The notes: generated from the sequence alone by a model not told the origin. 52,083 bases of DNA from an uncultured Pelagibacteraceae bacterium (GCA_902609705.1 CACLSX010000004.1:1-52083), one strand, 5' to 3'. Counted from the stretch's first letter, positions 1 through 8,690 are shown. Translations and numbers: made by a program.

Positions 1-78
1 TATTGTATTAAATCTAATAAAAACAATAGTTTACATTAATTAATTAAAGTATTATATTAATATATAGTAAATATATTT
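1..78. other. AT-rich flank, no gene identified
   Basis: The 78 bases beyond the EamA gene stop are extremely AT-rich and contain the palindrome TTAATTAATTAA. I find no open frame, tRNA or convincing terminator hairpin in this stretch; a feature reaching in from outside the window cannot be excluded. Confidence 0.5.
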
Positions 79-927
79 TTACTTATATTTATGATAATAT
101 TCTCTTTTAAAAACATATAACCCAGATGAAACTATTATAAAAAGACCAATAAAAGTATATTTATCAGGAAAATCCGAAAACACATAATACCCTAAAATAA
201 GGTTGGTAGTTATCTCGAAATAACCAAATGGTGCCAATTTTGAAGCATCAGCGTAACGGAGAGACAATATGATTAATATATGGCCTAAACAAGCAAATAT
301 ACCCATTAGAGCCATCCAAGACCATTGAATTGGAGTAGGATTAATCCAAACAATAGGAACAAAAAAAGATGCGATAATGACCCCTACTACGCCCGTAATC
401 AGCAATGTGAGTAAAGGACTATCTGTTGAATGTAATTTTCGAGTTATTATTAGATAAAAGCCGTAAAAACAGCCTGTTCCAACAGCTGCTAAACTAGCGA
501 GATTAATCACTATAATTCCAGGTCTTATAACAACTAAAATACCAAAAAAACCAACTAATACTGCAGTCCACCTTCTATATCCGACTTTTTCTTTGAGTAA
601 AAATGGAGAGAGAGCAGTTGTGACCAATGGAGCAACAAATGCCAATGTTAACGCTTTTGCCATTGAGATTACAGAAATGGAGTAAAAAAAACATATATTT
701 GCAAAAAATAAGGACAAACCTCTAATTATTTGTAATTTGATATTTTGAGAAAACTTCAATTGTTCCCTATAAAATAAAAACATAAAAAAAGTTGTGAATA
801 CAACTGTAAAAAAATATCTAGCCCACGTTATTTGAAAAAAAGATAAATCCGAAGATAGATATTTTGCAATGGCATCCATGAAGGGCAAAACCATCCATGC
901 GGATAAATTTAAAAATATTGCTTTCAT
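79..927 (-). CDS. EamA/DMT-superfamily transporter
   Basis: Inner-membrane carrier of the drug/metabolite transporter superfamily (EamA type), 282 residues. About ten hydrophobic helices are visible, arranged as the two EamA repeats usual for the family, with a Lys-rich cytoplasmic tail at the C terminus. Substrate cannot be read from sequence; relatives export amino acids or other small metabolites. The ATG directly abuts the stop codon of the upstream AEC-type carrier, so the two are very probably cotranscribed and may move related compounds. It is the last gene of the minus-strand run beginning at rplM. The 78 bases beyond its stop are AT-rich and I see no gene or convincing terminator there. 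Confidence 0.85.
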   Translation of the reverse strand: MKAIFLNLSAWMVLPFMDAIAKYLSSDLSFFQITWARYFFTVVFTTFFMFLFYREQLKFSQNIKLQIIRGLSLFFANICFFYSISVISMAKALTLAFVAPLVTTALSPFLLKEKVGYRRWTAVLVGFFGILVVIRPGIIVINLASLAAVGTGCFYGFYLIITRKLHSTDSPLLTLLITGVVGVIIASFFVPIVWINPTPIQWSWMALMGIFACLGHILIILSLRYADASKLAPFGYFEITTNLILGYYVFSDFPDKYTFIGLFIIVSSGLYVFKREYYHKYK

Positions 928-1827
928 TTAAGCAAAATATTTAAGAGCGATAAATACTGTTATCGGTACTGTAACTAATGACATTAAAGTAGAAACAACA
1001 ATTGTGCTGGAAATATTATCTACATTTTTTTTTGGTGAATACATTGAAGCAACCAAATAACATAATATTGCACTAGGCATAGAGGATTGAATTAGTAAAA
1101 CACCAGCTGCAAAACCAGATAAATTAAAAAATTTTATTATGAAAAAACCTACAATTGGACCAAGAATTACTCTACCAATTGATGTTATAATTGAGTCTCT
1201 CAAAGAAAAAACTTTCATTTGGGTTAAAGCAATGCCTAAAGACATTAAAATCATTACAATCATTGCATAAGATAAAAGCATTGTTGTATTAATCACAAAA
1301 ACTGGCATTTCTTTGCCGTAGTATAAAAAGATAACAGTCAAGATAATTGTATAAAAGGAAGGACTTTTTGCAATTATTGAAAAATCAAATTTACGTTTTG
1401 CAAGAAATATATTAGCAGTAAAATGTAAGAGTATTACCAAAGATGATATAGCTGCAGCCACACCCATTCCCAATTTACCATAAGCAAAAAGGCATATCGG
1501 TATACCCATATTACCTGTGTTAGGTAAAAAAAAAGTAGGTAATTCTCTAATATAATCCTTTTTCATAAGAATTAAAAAAACAAGACCAATTAAAGCAAAT
1601 GAAGAAAGTAATATTAATGCGTAAATAAAATATTCTGCAAATATATCAAATGTGACACCTGTAGAAGTAAGAGAAAAAATTACTAAAGCTGGAGTTCCAA
1701 AATTCCCAGCATAAGATGTTATAAAAGAAGTATCGAAATTTGGATTTTTTTTTCCTAATAAAAAACCAATTCCAACAATAAAAAATACAGGGAATAGAAC
1801 TTCAAAGAGCTTTAAATAAAGTTCCAT
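928..1827 (-). CDS. AEC-family permease (auxin efflux carrier-like)
   Basis: Membrane permease of the auxin efflux carrier family, 299 residues with about ten transmembrane helices in two halves. The second half has the Gly/Ser-rich segment around QSSMPSAILCYLVASMY that is typical of bacterial AEC proteins. In bacteria such carriers usually move dicarboxylates or other organic acids; the substrate here is unknown. The gene begins right after the homoserine dehydrogenase stop codon and ends right before the EamA carrier, making a gapless hom-AEC-EamA block. A role in exporting an amino-acid pathway intermediate is only an inference from position. Confidence 0.83.
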   Translation of the reverse strand: MELYLKLFEVLFPVFFIVGIGFLLGKKNPNFDTSFITSYAGNFGTPALVIFSLTSTGVTFDIFAEYFIYALILLSSFALIGLVFLILMKKDYIRELPTFFLPNTGNMGIPICLFAYGKLGMGVAAAISSLVILLHFTANIFLAKRKFDFSIIAKSPSFYTIILTVIFLYYGKEMPVFVINTTMLLSYAMIVMILMSLGIALTQMKVFSLRDSIITSIGRVILGPIVGFFIIKFFNLSGFAAGVLLIQSSMPSAILCYLVASMYSPKKNVDNISSTIVVSTLMSLVTVPITVFIALKYFA

Positions 1828-3117
1828 TTAAAAAAGTCTTAATAATATAGGGTTCTTAATAATATTATTGTTTGTTTTAAAAGATTTAATACATTTCTGG
1901 TAATCCTTTTCTAAAGATTTGTGAGTTATAATTACAATAGAAGCGGTTTTATTTTTATTATTTGGTATTTGTATTAATCTTTGTACAGAAACCTTATGTT
2001 TTGCAAATTTTTTAGTGATTTCAGATAGAACACCAGGTTTGTCTTTAACTTCAAGTCTAATATATAAAGCATTGGAATAATTATCCGTATTATAAATTAA
2101 TGGAGATTTTCTTTTATTGTCCGAGATTCCAAAAGGATATTTGATATTTCCACGTAAAATCGACAAAAGATCAGACATTAAAGCAGATGATGTTGGACCA
2201 GGTCCAGCACCTTCTCCTTGCAAAACACTCTCCCCTACTGGATTACCTTCAATAATAACAGCATTCATAACACCATTAACATTAGCAATATAGGTATTTT
2301 TTTTAATTAAACACGGATGAACTCTTTCAAATAATTTATTATTAACAATTTCTGTTATTCCCAATAATTTAATTTTATAATTTAATTGATTTGCAATTTC
2401 TAAATCCTTGTATTCTATATTTTCAATACCCTCCATTAAACATTTTGAATTTGATACTTTATTATTAAATGCTAAAGCAGAAAGAATTTTAACTTTAGCT
2501 AAAGCATCGTAACCATTTAAATCTAATTTTGGATTACCAGGTTCGGCATAACCTAATAATTGAGCTTTTTTTAGTACAGTTGAAAAGCCAGATTTAGTTT
2601 CTTCCATTTCAGATAATATGTAATTACAAGTACCATTTAATATTCCATAAACTTTACTTATCTTATTAGTTGCTAGCCCTTCTTTAATAGTCCTTAATAC
2701 AGGGATTCCACCTCCTACTGACGCTTCAAATTCTAAATTAACTTTATTTTTTTCAGCAAGTTTTGAGAGATTATTACCATGTTTAGAAATTAATGCCTTA
2801 TTAGGAGTTACAACATGAATTTTATTCTTAAGTGCAAATTCTACAATTTTTTTTGATATACCATCAGATTGACCAATAGCTTCAATTAAAATATCAATTT
2901 TATTATTTTTAAAGATTTTAAAAGGATCTTTGTAAAATATTTTTTTATTAATTCTAAATTTTCTTTTTTTATTAATATTCTTAGCAGAAATTGCTGAAAC
3001 AGAAATAATTTTTCCAGTTTTTTTTAAAATATCTTTTTTTTTTGTATTAAGCTCATTATAAAGATAATTGCCAATCTGCCCTAATCCAACAATTGCTATA
3101 TTAAGTTTTTTTGTCAT
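1828..3117 (-). CDS. hom: homoserine dehydrogenase
   Basis: Catalyses NAD(P)H-dependent reduction of aspartate semialdehyde to homoserine, the branch point to threonine and methionine. The 429-residue protein has an N-terminal Rossmann motif (IAIVGLGQIGNYL), the family signature GILNGTCNYILSEM in the middle, and a C-terminal ACT domain starting near VKDKPGVLSEITKKF, so feedback control by an amino acid (threonine in relatives) is likely. I chose the ATG at 3117 (MTKKLN), one base after the stop of the upstream lipoprotein gene; an in-frame ATG at 3126 would add three residues and an overlap. Neither has a Shine-Dalgarno sequence. Homoserine made here can feed metY at 5425. Confidence 0.95.
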   Translation of the reverse strand: MTKKLNIAIVGLGQIGNYLYNELNTKKKDILKKTGKIISVSAISAKNINKKRKFRINKKIFYKDPFKIFKNNKIDILIEAIGQSDGISKKIVEFALKNKIHVVTPNKALISKHGNNLSKLAEKNKVNLEFEASVGGGIPVLRTIKEGLATNKISKVYGILNGTCNYILSEMEETKSGFSTVLKKAQLLGYAEPGNPKLDLNGYDALAKVKILSALAFNNKVSNSKCLMEGIENIEYKDLEIANQLNYKIKLLGITEIVNNKLFERVHPCLIKKNTYIANVNGVMNAVIIEGNPVGESVLQGEGAGPGPTSSALMSDLLSILRGNIKYPFGISDNKRKSPLIYNTDNYSNALYIRLEVKDKPGVLSEITKKFAKHKVSVQRLIQIPNNKNKTASIVIITHKSLEKDYQKCIKSFKTNNNIIKNPILLRLF

Positions 3118-3118
3118 A

Positions 3119-3322
3119 TCAATCATCTAAGCTTGGAAAAATACTATTTTTTCCATAATTAATAATTTTATTTTTAAAATCTTTAAAAGAAATATTTTTA
3201 TCAAATTCTAAATTTGGTTTTTCTACCACATCAAGATTTTTTTTCTTTAAAAAAGAACCAAAATTTTGATTTGAACAATTATTAATAAATAAAAAAATTA
3301 GTAAAAATATTAATAATCTCAT
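3119..3322 (-). CDS. small predicted lipoprotein, function unknown
   Basis: A 67-residue protein with a textbook lipoprotein signal: a hydrophobic N terminus ending in the lipobox-like FINNC, followed by SNQNFGSF. The mature part is about 50 polar, Lys/Asp/Asn-rich residues with no domain I recognise. It does not show the CGxKGPL motif of LptM/YifL-type small lipoproteins. The ATG at 3322 shares a base with the argC stop (TGATG), and the gene ends one base before hom, so it is translationally coupled inside an amino-acid operon. An upstream in-frame TTG at 3325 is less likely. The reading frame appears real because of the signal peptide and tight packing, but the role is unknown. Confidence 0.75.
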   Translation of the reverse strand: MRLLIFLLIFLFINNCSNQNFGSFLKKKNLDVVEKPNLEFDKNISFKDFKNKIINYGKNSIFPSLDD

Positions 3323-4344
3323 CAATTCAATCCTTCATCAGACTTACATCCAAATAAAATATTCATATTTTGAACAGCTTGTCCACTACCACCCTTAATC
3401 AAATTATCTATTGCTGACAATATAATTATTTTATTCTTATATTTGCTCTCACACACAGAAATATAACAGTTATTTGTGTTTATAACTTCATTAGTCCCTA
3501 AAAAAGAATTTGGTTTCAAAATTTTAATAAATTTACTATTTTTGTAATATTTTCTTAGAAAAGAATAAATTTTTTTTAGAGAATCACTTTTTTTTAGATC
3601 TAAATACATAGTAGTTAATATTCCTCTAAACATTGGTGAAAGATGAGGTGTAAATTGAAATTTTACCTTTTTGCCAGTTTTTATTTTTAATTCCTGATCT
3701 ATTTCTGAATTGTGTCTATGAAACGCTAAACCATAGGCACTCAATGTCTCATTTAAAAATTTGTTGTTATATTTTTTATGAATATTTCTTCCTGCACCTG
3801 AATATCCAGATTTTGAATCGATTATTATATTATTTGGTTTAACAATATTCTTATTAATTAAAGGCACTAGGGGTAATAAAATTGAAGTTGGATAACATCC
3901 TGGACAAGAAATTATTTTATATTTTTTAATATTTTTATTATTTAACTCAGGTAAAGAATAAATACTTTGTTTGATTAATTTAGGAGCATTATGTTTGATT
4001 TTATACCATTTCAAATAATCACTGGAAGATTTAAGTCTGAAATCTGCCGCTAAATCAATTAAGATATTTTTATTATGTAAATTTTTTGAAATTTTTTGAG
4101 CTTCTCCATTAGGCAACGCTGTAAATATGACATCAACATTTTTTAATAACTCTTTATTAAATTTAATAATATTTGGTAATTTATATTTATTGAAGTATTT
4201 ATCATAGGAACTAATATTCTTACCTACAGAGGTATCGCCACAAAGATATTTAATTTTAACTCTTTTATGTTTTGTTAATAATTTGACCAATTGAATACCT
4301 ATGTATCCGGTAGCTCCAGCAACTAATGCATTAATCTTAGACAT
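3322..4344 (-). CDS. argC: N-acetyl-gamma-glutamyl-phosphate reductase
   Basis: Third step of arginine biosynthesis: NADPH-dependent reduction of N-acetylglutamyl phosphate to the semialdehyde. The 340-residue protein begins with an NAD(P)-binding motif (VAGATGYIGIQL, about 8-19) and carries the catalytic cysteine in SCPGCYPTS (Cys150), followed by the SGYSGAGR segment and a conserved HRH near residue 210. Length is normal for the type-1 family. It lies downstream of rpsI with a 33-base gap, an arrangement (rplM-rpsI-argC) also seen in other alphaproteobacteria. Confidence 0.95.
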   Translation of the reverse strand: MSKINALVAGATGYIGIQLVKLLTKHKRVKIKYLCGDTSVGKNISSYDKYFNKYKLPNIIKFNKELLKNVDVIFTALPNGEAQKISKNLHNKNILIDLAADFRLKSSSDYLKWYKIKHNAPKLIKQSIYSLPELNNKNIKKYKIISCPGCYPTSILLPLVPLINKNIVKPNNIIIDSKSGYSGAGRNIHKKYNNKFLNETLSAYGLAFHRHNSEIDQELKIKTGKKVKFQFTPHLSPMFRGILTTMYLDLKKSDSLKKIYSFLRKYYKNSKFIKILKPNSFLGTNEVINTNNCYISVCESKYKNKIIILSAIDNLIKGGSGQAVQNMNILFGCKSDEGLN

Positions 4345-4377
4345 ATTGTAATATAACAGTTGTTTAATAAAATGATA

Positions 4378-4809
4378 TTATCTTTTAGAGAATTGATAAC
4401 TTCTTCTAGCTTTTGCACGACCAGGTTTTTTTCTCTCGACTGATCTAGAATCTCTCGTGGTAAGTTTTTCTTTTCTAAGTGTTGGTTTTAGATTTTCATC
4501 AAATTGTAATAGTGCTCTTGATATACCATGTACTAATGCTCCTGCTTGACCTGTGTGTCCACCTCCAACAACTTGGGATCTAACATCGTATTCTGTAGAT
4601 TGATTGATAATTTCAAAAGGTCTTAGTATTTGCATTTTATGAGTAGCTCTTGTGAAATAATCATCTAAATTTTTACCATTAACATAAATTTTACCAGTCC
4701 CTTTTTTTAACCAAACTTTTGCAATTGAAGTTTTTCTTCTACCTGTTGCATATTTTGCATCTTTAAAATCTAATTTTAGTTTTGAAGATGTAGATTGATT
4801 TGTTTCCAT
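4378..4809 (-). CDS. rpsI: 30S ribosomal protein S9
   Basis: Small-subunit ribosomal protein S9, 143 residues. The core is recognisable from YATGRRKTSIAKVWLKKGTG, the GGGHTGQAGALVHGISRALL segment, and the C-terminal basic tail ending in SYQFSKR, which reaches towards the P-site tRNA in the ribosome. The N terminus has a short Ser/Thr extension before the conserved core, as in other alphaproteobacteria. One base separates it from the rplM stop, so both come from the promoter upstream of rplM. Confidence 0.98.
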   Translation of the reverse strand: METNQSTSSKLKLDFKDAKYATGRRKTSIAKVWLKKGTGKIYVNGKNLDDYFTRATHKMQILRPFEIINQSTEYDVRSQVVGGGHTGQAGALVHGISRALLQFDENLKPTLRKEKLTTRDSRSVERKKPGRAKARRSYQFSKR

Positions 4810-4810
4810 T

Positions 4811-5269
4811 TTAATTTCTTACTATATTTTTTGAATTAAGTTTTCCAATTTCTATTACTTCAGGGTTTTGTGCTGAATGAGGATGATCCGATCCTGAATA
4901 AACCTTAAGTTTAGTTAGTTGTTTTTTAGCTAAAGGACCGCCGGGTAACATTCTTTTTACTGCCATTTTTAAAACTTCACCTGGTTTTGAAGATTGTAAT
5001 ATTTCAGGTGTTGTTTCTTTAATTCCACCAGGATGCCCTGTGTGTCTATAATATTTTTTGTTTGAAAACTTATTCCCTGTAAATTTTAATTGATCTACGT
5101 TTTTAACAACAACAAAATCTCCACTATCCATATGAGGAGTAAATGTTGCTTTATTTTTTCCTCTAAGGATTTTCGATACAACGGTTGCTAGTCTTCCTAC
5201 CACAGCTCCGGTAGCGTCAATTTCAAACCATTTGCTATTTAGGTCGTCTTTTTTAAGAAATTTAGTCAT
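4811..5269 (-). CDS. rplM: 50S ribosomal protein L13
   Basis: Large-subunit protein L13, 152 residues from the chosen start MTKFLKKDD. The conserved blocks are KWFEIDATGAVVGRLAT, the central DFVVVKNVDQLKFTGNK with YYRHTGHPGG, and KRMLPGGPLAKKQLTKLKVY. An in-frame ATG at 5335 would add 22 residues, but that extension matches nothing in L13 and spans an excellent promoter (5280-5308), so I reject it. The L13-S9 pair is a conserved bacterial operon; here it leads into argC. Confidence 0.97.
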   Translation of the reverse strand: MTKFLKKDDLNSKWFEIDATGAVVGRLATVVSKILRGKNKATFTPHMDSGDFVVVKNVDQLKFTGNKFSNKKYYRHTGHPGGIKETTPEILQSSKPGEVLKMAVKRMLPGGPLAKKQLTKLKVYSGSDHPHSAQNPEVIEIGKLNSKNIVRN

Positions 5270-5279
5270 AATTGCGGGA

Positions 5280-5308
5280 TTAATACTTATAAATCGATAT
5301 ATTGTCAA
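5280..5308 (-). promoter_or_regulatory. sigma-70-type promoter of rplM-rpsI
   Basis: Read on the minus strand there is a perfect -35 box TTGACA (5303-5308), a 17-base spacer and a -10-like TATTAA (5280-5285). Transcription would begin only a few bases before the L13 ATG at 5269, giving a very short or nearly leaderless mRNA with no room for an attenuator. The site decides the L13 start, because it lies inside the longer in-frame extension. No experimental start site is known to me. Confidence 0.6.
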
Positions 5309-5387
5309 ACGATATACGGATAGAACATAAGTCATTTTTTATAGTTTTAAGTAATAAATAAGCTATTAATAAGCGATAATATTAGTT

Positions 5388-5417
5388 TATAATAAATTCA
5401 TAAAATTTAGATAGGAG
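5388..5417 (+). promoter_or_regulatory. metY -10 box and ribosome binding site
   Basis: A TATAAT hexamer at 5388-5393 is followed by a clear Shine-Dalgarno GGAG at 5414-5417, seven bases before the metY ATG at 5425. No good -35 box is visible 16-18 bases upstream. If transcription starts about seven bases after the -10 box, the leader is only around 25 bases, too short for a riboswitch. The strong Shine-Dalgarno is notable because most starts in this window have none. Confidence 0.45.
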
Positions 5418-5424
5418 CAAATAA

Positions 5425-6753
5425 ATGTCAGACAAAAAAGGAATGGATCCTAAAACATATAAATTCGATACCCTTAGTTTACATGCAGGTTATCAACCTC
5501 ACAAAAATGCTGGTTCAAGACAGGTACCAATATACCAAACAACTTCATATCTATTTGATGATGTAGATCATGCGGCAGCATTATTTAATTTAGAAAGAGG
5601 TGGACATATTTATAGTAGGATATCAAATCCAACAGTTGCCGTTTTAGAAGAGAGAGTTGCTTCTTTAGAAGGTGGAACGGCAGCACTTGCTACTTCGTCT
5701 GGCATGAGTGCAATATTTCTCGCAGTGATGACACTTTGTGAAGCAGGAGATCATTTGGTTGTATCATCCCAACTTTATGGTGGAACTGTAAATCTATTTA
5801 GACTAACACTTCCAAAATTTGGTATTAAAACAACTTTTGTAAAACCAAGAGATACAGAGGGATTTAAAAAAGCAATTCAAAAAAATACAAAAGGTATTTT
5901 TGGTGAACTTGTAGGTAATCCTGGTAATGAAATAATGAATATGCCTGAGATTGCTAAAATAGCTCACGACGCTGGTATTCCTTTAATGGTAGATGCAACT
6001 TATCAAACACCTTATTTATGTAAACCTATAGAGCATGGTGCTGATATTGTAGTTCATTCACTTACTAAATGGATGGCAGGTCATGGATCTTCAATGGCTG
6101 GTATAATTGTTGAAGGAGGTAAGTTTGACTGGATGCAAAATGATAAATTCCCAACAATGACTCAACCATATGAAGGTTATCATGGATTATCTTTTGCTGA
6201 AGAATTTGGACCAACAGCTTTTACAATGAAAGCAAGAGCAGAAGGTATGAGAGATTTTGGTCCTTGTCTAAGCCCTCAAAATGCATGGAATGTGTTACAA
6301 GGTATAGAGACACTTTCTGTCAGAATGAAAAAACATTGCGAGAATGCTGAAAAAATGGTCGAATATTTATTAGGTCATGAAAGTGTTGCTTGGGTTTCAC
6401 ACCCGAGTGTGCCAGATCATCCTGATCATGATTTAGCAAGCAAATTATTACCAAACGGCAAAGGATCAATGATAGCATTTGGTATTAAAGGAGGAAAAGC
6501 TGCAGGTGAAGCATTTATTAATAACGTTAAACTTGCTTCTCATTTAGCAAATGTTGGAGATACACGAACATTGGTAATTCATCCAGCATCAGCAACACAT
6601 TCTCAAATGGATGAAGCTACATTAAAATTTGCGGGTTTATCTCATGATATGATAAGATTATCAGTCGGTATTGAAGATATTGATGATATTAAAAATGACT
6701 TTGAAAATGGATTTAGAGCTGCTAGGAAACCTAGACTCGTATCCAATCAATGA
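5425..6753 (+). CDS. metY: O-acetylhomoserine sulfhydrylase (PLP-dependent)
   Basis: Cys/Met-metabolism PLP enzyme of 442 residues, best read as O-acetylhomoserine aminocarboxypropyltransferase, which joins a reduced sulfur donor to acetylhomoserine to make homocysteine. Visible features are the N-terminal YSRISNPT motif (Tyr63 region), GGTAALATSSGMSA contacting the phosphate, Asp190 in MVDATYQTPY, and Lys215 in VVHSLTKWMAGHG for the Schiff base. Length and the GNPGNE/ATHSQM segments fit the MetY subgroup better than MetB/MetC. Its stop overlaps the following hydrolase ATG by four bases (ATGA), so the downstream genes are translationally coupled. It has its own promoter region and a good Shine-Dalgarno. 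Confidence 0.93.
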   Translation: MSDKKGMDPKTYKFDTLSLHAGYQPHKNAGSRQVPIYQTTSYLFDDVDHAAALFNLERGGHIYSRISNPTVAVLEERVASLEGGTAALATSSGMSAIFLAVMTLCEAGDHLVVSSQLYGGTVNLFRLTLPKFGIKTTFVKPRDTEGFKKAIQKNTKGIFGELVGNPGNEIMNMPEIAKIAHDAGIPLMVDATYQTPYLCKPIEHGADIVVHSLTKWMAGHGSSMAGIIVEGGKFDWMQNDKFPTMTQPYEGYHGLSFAEEFGPTAFTMKARAEGMRDFGPCLSPQNAWNVLQGIETLSVRMKKHCENAEKMVEYLLGHESVAWVSHPSVPDHPDHDLASKLLPNGKGSMIAFGIKGGKAAGEAFINNVKLASHLANVGDTRTLVIHPASATHSQMDEATLKFAGLSHDMIRLSVGIEDIDDIKNDFENGFRAARKPRLVSNQ

Positions 6754-7565
6754 AGTTTCAGGTAAATAATAACGAGGTTTATGCTTCTACGGGGGGTAGA
6801 CCTTTCGATAAGAATAAGCCATTAATAATATTTGTTCATGGTAGTGGACTAACTCATATGACATGGGTTTTGCAAACAAGATATTTTGCTTTTCATGGAT
6901 ACAGTGTTTTAGCTTTAGATATGCCGGGTCATGGATTGTCAGGGGGAGAAAGTTTAAAATCAATAGAGGATATGGCTGATTGGGTAAGCGATGTTATTGA
7001 TGCAGTTGGATATAAAGAAGCTTCATTAGTTGGTCATTCACAAGGATGTTTAGTTACTGTTGAATGTACAGCAAGAAATCCTGATAAAATAAAAACTTTA
7101 AGTTTAATGGGTGGTGCTGGTGCAATTCCAATGAACCCTGAATTATTGTCTTTAGCAGAAAATAACGATCCTAAAGCTGTTGAATTAATGATGGACTGGG
7201 CTCATGGACCAGCTGGTCATTTTGGGGGCCACCCTGTGCCAGGTCTATATCATATTAATACTGGTTCAATGTTAGCTAAAACTAGAACAATAAAAAATAC
7301 CCTCGGTGTAGATTTTAGAGCATGTGATAATTACAAAAATGGTTTTGAAGCTGCTAAACAAATTAAAATTCCCACCCTTTCTATACTTGCTACTGACGAT
7401 AAAATGTGTCCAGTAAAAGAAGGCAAAAAACTAGCTAATTTAATTGAAGGAAGTCAAATAGATATAATAGATAATTGTGGACATATGATGCTATTAGAGG
7501 AAGCAGATCGGGTATTAAATGTATTAAAAAAATTCATAACAACCAATTACCCAGCAAATAAATAA
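6750..7565 (+). CDS. alpha/beta-fold hydrolase
   Basis: A 271-residue alpha/beta hydrolase with a full catalytic set: oxyanion motif HGSG (30-33), nucleophile elbow GHSQG with Ser97, an acid in ATDDKMCP (Asp216 or Asp217) and His245 in DNCGHMMLLEE. There is no signal peptide, so it is cytoplasmic. The cap region (about 130-190, rich in Gly, His and Met) should define the substrate, which I cannot infer. The start overlaps metY by four bases and a methyltransferase-like gene follows 15 bases on. Candidates by family include esterase, thioesterase or lactonase; coupling to metY hints at a substrate in sulfur amino-acid metabolism, but that is inference. Confidence 0.85.
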   Translation: MKFQVNNNEVYASTGGRPFDKNKPLIIFVHGSGLTHMTWVLQTRYFAFHGYSVLALDMPGHGLSGGESLKSIEDMADWVSDVIDAVGYKEASLVGHSQGCLVTVECTARNPDKIKTLSLMGGAGAIPMNPELLSLAENNDPKAVELMMDWAHGPAGHFGGHPVPGLYHINTGSMLAKTRTIKNTLGVDFRACDNYKNGFEAAKQIKIPTLSILATDDKMCPVKEGKKLANLIEGSQIDIIDNCGHMMLLEEADRVLNVLKKFITTNYPANK

Positions 7566-7580
7566 TACAAACTAGCATTT

Positions 7581-8690
7581 ATGAAAAAAAATTTTAGATT
7601 TTTTGATAACAGGCAAAAATATTTACTTTTTGTTACAACGACTAATGAAAAGAATAAGATTGCTGATGCCTTAAAACCTATTGTGCGAAAATTAAAACCT
7701 AAGTTTCCGGCATTAAAAATATTTGATGCAGGTATGGGTGATGGATCGTTATTGATGAGTGTGATGAGACAATGTCATCAGAAAATGCCTCATATTCCTC
7801 TATTGGTAAGCACAAAAGAAATTAGTATGGAGGATGTTAGATTAGGACTTGAAAAGCTTCCAGATCGATTTGTCGAACATAAAAATACAGTATTTGTTAT
7901 TTCAAATCTAAATTATGTAGAGGCAACAGCACTTAAATCGAATGACAAAAATAAACAAAAAAAAATGAATTGGAAAATAGTTAAACTTAAAGGTAATTCA
8001 TCACTTGATTTTTCAAATCAATTAAGAAAATTAAATCAAGAGTTTTTAAATAAAAAATGGCAAATAGAGAGAAATCCTAGAAATGGAAATCCCACATACA
8101 AAGAGCCGTCTGTAATTGTAATTTATAGAAAAGATCAAGAATTTTCTTTGAAAAATGTTATTCCAAAAAAAAATAATGGAAAAAATAGTTATGATTTAAT
8201 CATTGCATCACAACCTTATAGATCAAGAATATCTGCAGAGAAAAAAGTGAAGTATGTTATTGGTCCAATGATAAAATCATTAGATAAGAATGGTAAATTG
8301 GTGGTAGTTCATGCATGTGGTAATGATCCTGGATACAAGATTATTAAGAAAATATGGCCAAAAGAAAATCCATTTCCTTCACTGCATACCTCAATAATAA
8401 AATATATAAAAAATAATACTGACAATGAAATTTTGAAAAAATTGAAATTTAGCAAAAAACAAACTATTAAATATGTTTTGAGAGCATTACCAAATGAAAT
8501 TAGCGGTGGTATTGCTACATCATTAATATTTTCAGCATGGAATGCTGCAGTATATGTTAATCAAATATCAGATGAGCAAATAATGAGTGCTGAAATGAAA
8601 AAATATTATCAAAAAGTTGTAAAAGATATAGTCAATAAAAACAAAGGATTATATTTTAACAATGAGTTATTTGTAATTGAAAAAAAATAA
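7581..8690 (+). CDS. SAM-dependent methyltransferase-like protein, function unknown
   Basis: A 369-residue protein with a class I methyltransferase motif I near the N terminus (IFDAGMGDGSLL, 47-58) and a later strand-turn resembling motif IV (SYDLIIASQPYRS, about 204-216), followed by LDKNGKLVVVHACGNDPG. The roughly 145 residues between these blocks are longer than usual and include a Lys/Asn-rich stretch. I cannot assign a substrate. The gene is third in a compact set after metY and the alpha/beta hydrolase, and its stop directly abuts the convergent ctaA stop, leaving no terminator. A product of the methionine/SAM branch could connect all three, but nothing in the sequence proves it. Confidence 0.7.
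   Translation: MKKNFRFFDNRQKYLLFVTTTNEKNKIADALKPIVRKLKPKFPALKIFDAGMGDGSLLMSVMRQCHQKMPHIPLLVSTKEISMEDVRLGLEKLPDRFVEHKNTVFVISNLNYVEATALKSNDKNKQKKMNWKIVKLKGNSSLDFSNQLRKLNQEFLNKKWQIERNPRNGNPTYKEPSVIVIYRKDQEFSLKNVIPKKNNGKNSYDLIIASQPYRSRISAEKKVKYVIGPMIKSLDKNGKLVVVHACGNDPGYKIIKKIWPKENPFPSLHTSIIKYIKNNTDNEILKKLKFSKKQTIKYVLRALPNEISGGIATSLIFSAWNAAVYVNQISDEQIMSAEMKKYYQKVVKDIVNKNKGLYFNNELFVIEKK

Noticed and set aside
5270..5335. N-terminal extension of L13 from the ATG at 5335
   Set aside because: The 22 extra residues match nothing in L13 and the strong rplM promoter lies inside this stretch.
5340..5424. SAM-responsive riboswitch (SAM-II or SAM-V type) upstream of metY
   Set aside because: Such riboswitches are known in SAR11 methionine genes, but I see no paired stem plus pseudoknot pattern here, only AT-rich DNA with a -10 box. 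The predicted leader is about 25 bases, too short for an aptamer.
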